Assembly: GCA_002720975.1 (NCBI GenBank)
Contig: PBIX01000059.1
Location: forward strand, 1 to 42,334
Direction of reading: 5' to 3'
Source of the DNA: Planctomycetota bacterium
Lineage (GTDB): Bacteria > Planctomycetota > UBA1135 > GCA-002686595
Length of the DNA: 42,334 bases
A program made the translations under genes and the position numbers. The notes beneath the pieces were generated by a model. It saw nothing but the letters and a program-made list of their open reading frames with translations. It made no database searches and was not told the origin of the DNA. This document shows positions 1-6,964 of this stretch, piece by piece; within the stretch, counting starts at the first letter, position 1, and the number at the start of each line of letters is the position of its first letter.

Positions 1-63
1 GGAACCCGGCGGGACTGCGAGCACTTCCTGCGCCGAGTGGTGCGGGGCGTTTTCGCCGCCTAG
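1..63 (+). CDS. C-terminal end of an unidentified protein, cut by the left edge
   Basis: A frame open from the first base encodes about 20 residues ending in RRVVRGVFAA and stops with TAG at 61-63. The reverse-strand glycosyltransferase stops at 60-62, so the two stop codons share one CTAG tetranucleotide. The same arrangement occurs between two well-supported genes at 22656-22659. Nothing in the visible residues identifies a family, and a stretch this short could be open by chance in GC-rich DNA. Confidence 0.35.
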   Translation, partial: GTRRDCEHFLRRVVRGVFAA

Positions 64-1001
64 TGCAGATGCGACTTCTTGTCGATCAGGTCCGCGATCA
101 GGCCGATGGACAGGACCTGAACGAGGGCGACAAACATGAGAACTGTCTTGTCCCCAAGGTTTGGTGGTTTCTCCACGAAAAGGTCGTAGCAGAGGGATCC
201 CACCAAACCCAGCGCGAGCACGGTGGCTACCGGATAGAAGACCTTCAGCGGGTTGAAGTACAAGACCGTGCGAATGATCAGAGCCGTGAATCCAAGAGTG
301 TCACGGACGGGACGGATCTTGGAGTTTCCCGTGCGTGCCGCATAGTCGATGGTGACGTAGTCCACGCGATGGTGATTGGTCAGGCAGGCCAGGGTGATGG
401 TCGTCGTGAAGCTGAAGCCCTCCGGCAGGATGCCCTTGTACTTCAGCACCACGTCGCGCCGGATGGCGCGCAGACCCGAGTTCAAATCAGGGATGCGCAC
501 GCCCCCCAGGTAGGAGGCCAACATCCGCAGAGCTGCCTTGGCCGGTCGCCGGATGAGAGGGATCTTCACTTGCGCCCCGATGCGCGCCCCGACAGCCATG
601 TCCGCGCCATCGTCCACCCGCGCGATCAACTCAGCGATCCGATCCTCAGGATAGGTATCGTCCGCGTCCGTGATTACGACCACCTCGGTACACGCACTCT
701 CGAAGCCCGTCTTCAAGGAAGCACCGTAGCCACGGTTCGTGTCATGTTTCAGGACGCGAAGGGCGGGGATTTCCTTCTGCAGTTGCTCGAGCTTGGCCCC
801 GGTTCCATCTGACGATCCATCCTCAACCACGAGCACCTCCGTTGGAACACCCAGATCGAGGGCGGCCAACCGGCGCACGACGCCTTCGATCCCGTTCTCC
901 TCATTGAAGGCGGGGACCAGCAGGGTCACGCCCGGAGCACTGGGCTTGGCGGTGTCTTGGGGGGAGGGGTCGATGGGAGGCTCGCTTGGTGGGAGTGGCA
1001 A
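60..1001 (-). CDS. Family 2 glycosyltransferase, DPM1/ArnC-like, with C-terminal membrane helices
   Basis: Likely transfers a sugar from a nucleotide donor to polyprenyl phosphate or a cell-surface acceptor at the cytoplasmic face of the membrane. The GT-A signature is complete: LLVPAFNEE near residue 28, VVEDGSSDGT near 59, the DADDTYPED metal/nucleotide motif near 112, and a DLNSGLRAIRR acceptor-side segment near 173. Two hydrophobic helices close the protein (about 255-275 and 288-305). The first possible start is TTG at 999-1001, which overlaps a TACACT box. GTG at 927-929, just before TLLVPAFNEE, would give a compact N-terminus and is a serious alternative. The gene is convergent with the fragment at the left edge and follows mutY on the same strand. 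Confidence 0.85.
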   Translation of the reverse strand: MPLPPSEPPIDPSPQDTAKPSAPGVTLLVPAFNEENGIEGVVRRLAALDLGVPTEVLVVEDGSSDGTGAKLEQLQKEIPALRVLKHDTNRGYGASLKTGFESACTEVVVITDADDTYPEDRIAELIARVDDGADMAVGARIGAQVKIPLIRRPAKAALRMLASYLGGVRIPDLNSGLRAIRRDVVLKYKGILPEGFSFTTTITLACLTNHHRVDYVTIDYAARTGNSKIRPVRDTLGFTALIIRTVLYFNPLKVFYPVATVLALGLVGSLCYDLFVEKPPNLGDKTVLMFVALVQVLSIGLIADLIDKKSHLH

Positions 1002-1034
1002 GTGTAGCGCCTCGACTCCCCCACCCGTCCAGCA

Positions 1035-2132
1035 TCAATCGGTCTCCGGAGGCCACTCCTTCAATCCGGCCAGGGCCTTGCGAGCCATGGCGGTCAGCCC
1101 CAGGGCCTCCAACTGCTCCGCCTCAAACCATGCGAAGGCCGAGCCCTTGCGTCCTCGAGCCGTCCCCAGCCTCAGCCTGGCCCTGATGGTGAAGCGCATG
1201 ATGCCGTGGCGCAAGCGGCCCAGATCCGGGCCGTCTACGGCTCCCAACCCATGCGGCCACTCCCCGTCGAACAACCGTGAGCCCCCACCTCCGATCACAC
1301 GCGTCGGCAGCTGCCAGAGACCCCCCAGAGCCTGACCATCGGCTCGTTGCTCCAAGAGGATTCGCGAACCCCTCCGGATGAGGAGCATCTCGACGTCCAG
1401 GGCCTTGGCGGCTACCCGGACCTTGGGCCTTGGCAACTCCGACACCCGGCCATCCTTGCGGGCCTGGCAGGAACGCTTCAGCGGACACTCCGCGCAGGCC
1501 GCCTGACGAGGGGTGCAGATCAGCGCGCCCAGCTCCATCAACGCCTGATTCCAATCGCCCGCCCGCTCCTGCGGCACGAGGAGCTCCGCCAGTTCCCAGC
1601 ACTGGGCCACCAACTCCCGCGAGCCGGAGACCCCATCGAGCCCAAAGAACCGACTGAACACGCGCTCGACGTTTCCATCCACGAGCGCCTGGGGCAATCC
1701 ATGGGCGATAGAGAGCACCGCTCCCGCCGTGTAGCGCCCGACCCCGGGAAGGTCCAGAGCGGCCTTCGGGTCCATTGGAAAGTGCCCGGCGTGTTCAGTC
1801 ACCATGACCCTTGCAGCTGACTGCAAAGAGCGCGCTCGCCGGTAGTAGCCCAGACCACTCCACAGGGCGAGCACGTCTTCTTCCTTCGCGTCCGCCAGGC
1901 TCCTCGCATCCGGGAAGGCCTTCAAGAAGCGGTGGTAGTAGTCGACCACCGTGGCCACCTGGGTCTGCTGCAACATGGCCTCGCTGACCAGGATGGCGTA
2001 GGCATCAGAGGTTCGGCGCCACGGCAGATCGCGGGCATTCTCCCCGTACCACCCCAGCAATCGCGAGCGCAGCCGCGTGGCGCGCGCGGGCGAAGGCAGA
2101 GCGGGGAAGAGGGAGGTCGTCACGGCGGTCAC
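1035..2132 (-). CDS. mutY: A/G-specific adenine glycosylase MutY
   Basis: Base-excision repair enzyme that removes adenine mispaired with 8-oxoguanine. All family landmarks are present: SEAMLQQTQV with the catalytic Glu, the helix-hairpin-helix LPGVGRYTAGAV, VDGNVERV with the catalytic Asp, and a 4Fe-4S ligand set spaced C-x6-C-x2-C-x5-C in the CTPRQAACAEC region. A NUDIX-like C-terminal domain, which reads the 8-oxoG strand, begins at LLIRRGSRILLEQR. The frame extends to a TTG at 2192, but that would crowd the promoter of the divergent gene at 2209. I prefer GTG at 2130-2132 (365 aa), and GTG at 2121-2123 is equally possible. No clear Shine-Dalgarno sequence precedes either. Confidence 0.9.
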   Translation of the reverse strand: MTAVTTSLFPALPSPARATRLRSRLLGWYGENARDLPWRRTSDAYAILVSEAMLQQTQVATVVDYYHRFLKAFPDARSLADAKEEDVLALWSGLGYYRRARSLQSAARVMVTEHAGHFPMDPKAALDLPGVGRYTAGAVLSIAHGLPQALVDGNVERVFSRFFGLDGVSGSRELVAQCWELAELLVPQERAGDWNQALMELGALICTPRQAACAECPLKRSCQARKDGRVSELPRPKVRVAAKALDVEMLLIRRGSRILLEQRADGQALGGLWQLPTRVIGGGGSRLFDGEWPHGLGAVDGPDLGRLRHGIMRFTIRARLRLGTARGRKGSAFAWFEAEQLEALGLTAMARKALAGLKEWPPETD

Positions 2133-2196
2133 AAGTCTGCCACGAATCCCAGCGGGTGCGCGTGCGATTGTGCTGCAAACGGGGGTGGGCAAGAGC

Positions 2197-2202
2197 TACC
2201 CT
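2197..2202 (+). promoter_or_regulatory. Candidate -10 box TACCCT for a leaderless mRNA
   Basis: TACCCT ends exactly 6 nt before the ATG at 2209, which would place the transcription start at or next to the start codon. The same hexamer at nearly the same spacing precedes the genes starting at 36645 (minus strand) and 39108. No convincing -35 box or Shine-Dalgarno sequence is visible. Confidence 0.45.
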
Positions 2203-2208
2203 TGAGCC

Positions 2209-4704
2209 ATGAACCGCTTGCTCCTTGGCGCTCTCCTGGGGGCGTTTCTCGCTGGCCTGCGCCTGGCTCCCGGAGCCGAGCTGTTGCAGTGGCCGGTGGT
2301 CGAGGCGGAGCAGGCCTACCGTATGCGGGCAGGGGGACTGCTGCTGGTCGCGGGCGCACTGCTGTGTGCAGGGAGAATCCTGGACGGGCACTCACGCAGC
2401 GCCTGGCTGGTGGGGATCTTCGTTGGCGTCACGCTGGAGAGCCTGGCGGGCAACCTGGGACCCGAAGACCACAGCGCGGCCTGGCCGTTGGTGCCCGTCG
2501 CCCTGGTCCTGCTGGTCATGTTTTCCCGGCGCAGACCGGACGGTGACGGCAAAGGTAAGCCCGCAACGGCGCAGGCGACTCACCTGCTGCCGGCTGTGAC
2601 GGCGGCCCTGATCGGGATGGGATTCGCCCTGGGCCTGGAAGGGACGGCCCGCGTCCTGCGTCGGCTGGGCGGCGGACTGCCACTGGACGATGGCGTCTTC
2701 GCCAGCGCCCTGGCGCTCAGCGTGGTGGTGGGCGGCCTCAGCTTCGGCGGCCTGTTGGCGCAGCGCGAGGGCAAGACTCGGGAGGGCCGGGCCCATATGG
2801 CCGCAGGCCTCGTGGGCGCCCTGGCTCTACTGGGCAGCCTGATCGCCCTGCGCGGAGTGAGCACCCCGCGGGGACTGCGTAGCTACCTCGCACGCTTCAG
2901 CTTCTTCGATCTCGACGCCTCGTTGTTTGGACAGCTGCCCTACGATTTCCTGCTGGGCTCACTGGTCTTCGTACTCCCCGGTTTTGCGTTGGGTGCACTA
3001 CTACATGGCACCCATCTGCGCTCCACCCTCGCCAGCCTGTTCCTCGGTGCAGCAGCCGGCTTGATGGCCATCCCGCGCCTCCTCGATCATGGTGCAGAGC
3101 TTGACGTTGTCAGCGGGCCGCACAGTGCCGAGTTGATTCGATGGGGCATGTGCGCCATCGGCTTGGGTGGACTGTTCTGGTGCTTGAAGAAGCGTGAACT
3201 GCTACGGGCACCCAGCGGCTTGGCCCTGGGCCTGGGCTCCCTGGCCGCGACGCTCTCACCCGTCTTGATCCCGGTGCAACAGCTGCGGGTGCTGCCCGCC
3301 TGGGAGCGCTTTCCCAGGCCCTTCGCCGAAGTGTTCGACACGCCCCAGGGCCAGTTCTCGATCCACCCCAGCGCTCCGGGTATCGATCGCGTAGCCCTGG
3401 ACAATCTCGACCTCACCCCGGACCGCGAGCGAGGCGGCATCGATGCGCGACGACTGAAGGCGGCCACAGCGCTACTGGATTCCGAGAGGAGAATGGTGGG
3501 TGCGAGAGCGCTCTTGATCGGGCAGTTGACCCCGGGGCGAGCCCTGGTCCTGGAGAGCGAGGGCATCGTGCACCTCGACCGCACCGGAGCCTGGTGGCGT
3601 TCCATGGAGTGGTTGGAACAGCGCCTGTTCCGCGACCGCTCGGACATGCTTCCGAATGCGGGAGGCATCCTGGATCCGGAGAGTGCACGCGCCGGGATCG
3701 CTGCGGGGAACTATGACCTGGTGATCGCGCTACCCCAATCGGGTGCTGCCCCCATGGCCCCTGACCCGGATCTACCCGGCGGCACGCTGGCCGTGGCCTG
3801 GTTTGATGGCGAGGCTACGCTGTCCCGGCGCTCCTTGCCCGAGCCCGTACTCGTTGTGAGCGATGGGCTCAGTCATCTCTCCCTGGGTCTGGTCTGGGGG
3901 GCCGATCTCTCAGAGTTACCCCAGCCCGGCCGACCCGCCGCCCTCCGAGCCGGCGCGCCTCGTACGGGCACCGGGAGGAACGAGTGGATGTTCGTGCGTC
4001 CCGATGATCGGCGTCGCCGCTGTCAGGTCGAGCTCGCCGAGCGCCTGAGGGATGCGAATGCGGCCAACGACTTCCGGTTTCTCACGCGCGGGTTGGCCGA
4101 GCACTTCACCGTTCAAGAGCGCAGCTCGCCCTGGGGCGACCGGGCGGAGAAGACCGAGGTCTCCAAGGAGGCCCTGGCGAGCTTCACCGAGGCTCTGACG
4201 GTGGGTGAACCAGACGCCCTGACCCGCGAAGTCTGGGACGGGCTCGCCGCCGTGCTTGCGGGCAAGCGCGATATCGAGGCCATCGACACCTGGCTGCGTC
4301 CTGCCGCCGAGATCTGGCCCCTCTGGCCAGCACTGGAGAGAGCCATCGCCCTGGCCGACCTGGAGAGCCTCGATCCCCAAGCAGCCATCACGCGCATGCA
4401 GGCGCTGGTACTCCACGATCCAAATGACTTCGAAGCCGTCCGCCTCCTGGGCAAGGCACACGAGCAGGCGGGCCAGCCGGAGCAAGCCGCTGAGGTCTGG
4501 CAGACCCTCCTGGACCGCCAGCCCGAGAGCAGACGCACCCGTCGCAAGCTGGCCCTCGCCTGGGTGGCCGCCGGCGAGTTCGATCTGGCGCGTCCTCTGC
4601 TGCGAGACCTCTTGAAGGAGAACCCTGAGGATCGCGAGCTGTGGGGGCTGCTGAACCCGACTGGAACCCCGGAATCCGACGAGGGATTTGACCCATCAGA
4701 TTGA
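2209..4704 (+). CDS. Polytopic membrane protein with degenerate spermidine-synthase-like domain and C-terminal TPRs
   Basis: Unidentified protein of 831 aa. The first ~360 residues form about 11 hydrophobic helices. A soluble segment (about 375-620) contains GARALLIGQLTPGRALVLES and later NYDLVIALPQSG. These sit where membrane-bound spermidine-synthase homologues carry their Rossmann strands, but the usual glycine-rich loop and acidic SAM-ligand pattern are not recognisable. The last ~150 residues are TPR-like (AVRLLGKAHEQAGQPEQAAEVW, then LALAWVAAGEFDLARPLLRDLL). The assignment to a degenerate aminopropyltransferase-like family is inference; membrane topology plus TPR is what the sequence shows. 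The ATG is supported by a TACCCT box 6 nt upstream. The gene is divergent from mutY. Confidence 0.75.
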   Translation: MNRLLLGALLGAFLAGLRLAPGAELLQWPVVEAEQAYRMRAGGLLLVAGALLCAGRILDGHSRSAWLVGIFVGVTLESLAGNLGPEDHSAAWPLVPVALVLLVMFSRRRPDGDGKGKPATAQATHLLPAVTAALIGMGFALGLEGTARVLRRLGGGLPLDDGVFASALALSVVVGGLSFGGLLAQREGKTREGRAHMAAGLVGALALLGSLIALRGVSTPRGLRSYLARFSFFDLDASLFGQLPYDFLLGSLVFVLPGFALGALLHGTHLRSTLASLFLGAAAGLMAIPRLLDHGAELDVVSGPHSAELIRWGMCAIGLGGLFWCLKKRELLRAPSGLALGLGSLAATLSPVLIPVQQLRVLPAWERFPRPFAEVFDTPQGQFSIHPSAPGIDRVALDNLDLTPDRERGGIDARRLKAATALLDSERRMVGARALLIGQLTPGRALVLESEGIVHLDRTGAWWRSMEWLEQRLFRDRSDMLPNAGGILDPESARAGIAAGNYDLVIALPQSGAAPMAPDPDLPGGTLAVAWFDGEATLSRRSLPEPVLVVSDGLSHLSLGLVWGADLSELPQPGRPAALRAGAPRTGTGRNEWMFVRPDDRRRRCQVELAERLRDANAANDFRFLTRGLAEHFTVQERSSPWGDRAEKTEVSKEALASFTEALTVGEPDALTREVWDGLAAVLAGKRDIEAIDTWLRPAAEIWPLWPALERAIALADLESLDPQAAITRMQALVLHDPNDFEAVRLLGKAHEQAGQPEQAAEVWQTLLDRQPESRRTRRKLALAWVAAGEFDLARPLLRDLLKENPEDRELWGLLNPTGTPESDEGFDPSD

Positions 4705-4895
4705 GACCTGGTCTGAGAGGCTCAAGATGAGGCGCAACGGGGGCGATTCTTGGGCAGAACACACCTTGTAGTACTCCCCTGGTGGGTTATTCGGCGGTAG
4801 AGGCCTCCACAAGGTAGGGTGAAGGGGCGGGATCAAGCCCGCGCCACGCCCCCTGGACCCTGCGGCAGGAGGCCTTTCCAACAAGTTCCGTTGCC

Positions 4896-5486
4896 ATGCG
4901 AGATGAAGTCATGAGATCCAGGCGAACACGCCAACAGCGGATGACCTCGGTCCTCGCTACCGCCCTGAGTCTCGTGCTGGGATCGGCCCTCTGCTGGGCC
5001 TCCATCGAGAAGCTCACTCTGCCGCAGATGGTGCAGCGCATCGACAACGCGATCTATGGGGAGATCCTGGCCAAGCGGGTGGAAGCGGTCGCCCTGCCTG
5101 ACGGTTCAGGTGAGATGTTCTTCACGACACTCACCATCAAGGGCAACTCGGTTCTGAACAACGCGGCCTCCACGGTCGAGGTCAGCTACCCCGGTGGATT
5201 CCTCGATGAGGAACATGGGGTGTTCAACTCTGAGGAGCCCTCCGCCGACGACGTACGCATCGGCAATCGCGTTGTAGCTTTCTACAAGTGGAGCCCGGAC
5301 ATGGGCGGCGGTTTTGCCTCGAACGCACTCTACGCCTCCCACGGCGGATTGTTCCGCACATTTGTTTCACGCAAGGGCGAGACCATCGTGCAAGGCCGTG
5401 GGCCCGGCTACGCGGTCGCAACCAATCAAGTTCTGAGCGGGCTCGAGAAGCAAGCTCAAGAGCTCTACGCCAAGCGCAAGCGCTAA
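4896..5486 (+). CDS. Small secreted protein of unknown function, paired with the matrixin
   Basis: A 196-aa protein with an N-terminal export signal: a basic start, then a hydrophobic stretch (VLATALSLVLGSALCWA) with a plausible cleavage site after CWA. The mature part begins IEKLTLPQMVQRIDNAIYGEI and is a mixed beta-rich domain with PGGFLDEEHG in the middle and a lysine-rich tail. I do not recognise the family. It ends 21 bp before the matrixin, so the two are probably co-transcribed and exported together; a chaperone, inhibitor or substrate role is possible but unsupported. ATG at 4911 is an alternative start. The preceding 191 bp (4705-4895) contain nothing I can name. Confidence 0.7.
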   Translation: MRDEVMRSRRTRQQRMTSVLATALSLVLGSALCWASIEKLTLPQMVQRIDNAIYGEILAKRVEAVALPDGSGEMFFTTLTIKGNSVLNNAASTVEVSYPGGFLDEEHGVFNSEEPSADDVRIGNRVVAFYKWSPDMGGGFASNALYASHGGLFRTFVSRKGETIVQGRGPGYAVATNQVLSGLEKQAQELYAKRKR

Positions 5487-5507
5487 AGCACCCTGCAGAA
5501 GTCCCCT

Positions 5508-6884
5508 TTGAAGATCCTCCGCCTGCTACCCCCTGCCGCGGCGAGTCTCGCGGCCCTGGTTCTCGTTGCCCCGCCCAGCGCGTGGGCATGGGTGTCCACG
5601 GGCTGGTCTCTCGACGTGACCCAGAGGGACGTACGCGTCTTCAACAACTTCACAGACACCGAGGCCAACGACAACCAGACCCCCGACGCGAACTTCCCGG
5701 GCCGCTTCGGGGCCGAAATGGCCATCTGGAAGGCCTCGGTGGAGTGGGGATCGGAGCTGCACGGAGACGGCCAGGGAGACCCCGGCCAGGGGGGCGGGCT
5801 GGGATCGGGTGGAGCCAACTTCGATGCCACTTTCCAGGGCTCCGCCTTGAGCGCGGGTCAGGTGGGCGACAACACCCATTCGGAGCTGACCGGCTGCGCA
5901 GGTGGAGTGCTTGCCTTTACCCAGTCCTTTGTGGATGGCACGGGATGGCGCACTTTCTACTACCAGTGCTGGATCTGGGTCGATGGCCCCGAGCAGAACT
6001 GGACACCCAAGACGGGCTACTACGACTTGCAGGGCATCGCCACTCACGAGTACGGCCACGCGTTGGGCCTGGGGCACTCCGCAGACCCCCTGGCAACCAT
6101 GTTCCCCACACCGCCGAGCAACGGCAGGACCTGGCGCTCACTCAACTCCGACGATGTGGCGGGCATCCAGGCCATCTACGGCGTCAAGGATCCCAACAAG
6201 CCCGTCATCAGGGGCGCCTCCGTGAATGGATCTACACTGACTATTGGGGGCTCAAGTTTCGCGAGCGTGGGGAACGAGGTCTGGTTCACCCAGCGCGCAC
6301 CCGGGGGCAATGGAGACCCCGTCAAGTCGCTGATGGTCGAGTCGAGCGTCGGTGGAACGCTCCTTGACATTCAGATTCCAAGCGAGGCAGGCAGCGGCGA
6401 CGTTCTGATCTACACCACTCTTGGTGATGGCGAGACACTGTCCAACGCCTGGCCATTCGAGAGCCAACCTTCCGGCTGCCCCGCACCCCTGAACTATTGC
6501 GACGCTCTTCCCAACTCATCTGGAACGCCTTCAGTCATGGGTGCCATCAGCTCACAGAGCGTCGCAGCCAACGACACGACCCTGTACTCGGCAGGCTCGC
6601 CAGCGGATAGCTTCGGCATCTTCTTCTACTCACCCACCAGTGGCCACTTGCCTGTGGGCGATGGTCTCATCTGCCTGGGCGGACCATTCTTCCGCCTGTC
6701 TGCCGTACAGGCAGATGCAACGGGCCGGGCCCTCCTGCCCCTCGACCTGACGATGCCACCCAAGCCGGGTGGTCAGATCACCAGCGGCTCGGTGTGGCAT
6801 TTCCAGTGGTGGTACCGCGATGTCCCCGGTGGGCCCAGCGGGTACAACTTCAGCGATGCCCTCCGCCTGCCGTTCTGTGACTGA
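5508..6884 (+). CDS. Secreted matrixin-type (M10) zinc metalloprotease with IPT/TIG-like and C-terminal domains
   Basis: Starts with a clear signal peptide ending APPSAWAW. The catalytic domain carries the extended metzincin zinc motif HEYGHALGLGH at residues 180-190, followed by the short DPLATMFP segment that supplies the Met-turn of the family. The Asp-x3-Gly-x2-Ala segment DDVAGIQAIYG marks the matrixin end. Residues ~225-315 look like an IPT/TIG immunoglobulin-like domain (KPVIRGASVNGSTLTIGG). The last ~135 residues form a separate domain beginning CPAPLNYCDALPNSSG and ending NFSDALRLPFC, a layout I associate with secreted proteins of Planctomycetota. No prodomain cysteine switch is evident. 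The start is TTG at 5508; the signal peptide immediately follows, which supports it. Confidence 0.85.
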   Translation: MKILRLLPPAAASLAALVLVAPPSAWAWVSTGWSLDVTQRDVRVFNNFTDTEANDNQTPDANFPGRFGAEMAIWKASVEWGSELHGDGQGDPGQGGGLGSGGANFDATFQGSALSAGQVGDNTHSELTGCAGGVLAFTQSFVDGTGWRTFYYQCWIWVDGPEQNWTPKTGYYDLQGIATHEYGHALGLGHSADPLATMFPTPPSNGRTWRSLNSDDVAGIQAIYGVKDPNKPVIRGASVNGSTLTIGGSSFASVGNEVWFTQRAPGGNGDPVKSLMVESSVGGTLLDIQIPSEAGSGDVLIYTTLGDGETLSNAWPFESQPSGCPAPLNYCDALPNSSGTPSVMGAISSQSVAANDTTLYSAGSPADSFGIFFYSPTSGHLPVGDGLICLGGPFFRLSAVQADATGRALLPLDLTMPPKPGGQITSGSVWHFQWWYRDVPGGPSGYNFSDALRLPFCD

Positions 6885-6951
6885 ACGCGCAAGGAATCCC
6901 ACAATCCGGATTCACATCAGCGCGGAATGGGCCTACTCGGTCTGGACACGC

Positions 6952-6957
6952 TATGTT
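6952..6957 (+). promoter_or_regulatory. Candidate -10 box TATGTT for a leaderless mRNA
   Basis: TATGTT ends 7 nt before the ATG at 6965. If it is the -10 element, the ATG at 6953 lies inside the promoter and cannot be the start codon, so the protein begins MPKRSSSWELR. Confidence 0.4.
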
Positions 6958-6964
6958 CATGGCC

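Noticed and set aside
1001-1006. TACACT box as a leaderless promoter for the first glycosyltransferase
   Set aside because: It overlaps the TTG start codon and no start codon lies 6-8 nt downstream, so it does not fit the pattern of the other units.
5288-6367. 359-codon open frame on the plus strand overlapping the matrixin
   Set aside because: It is out of frame with the matrixin and Arg-rich, typical of a shifted reading of GC-rich coding DNA.
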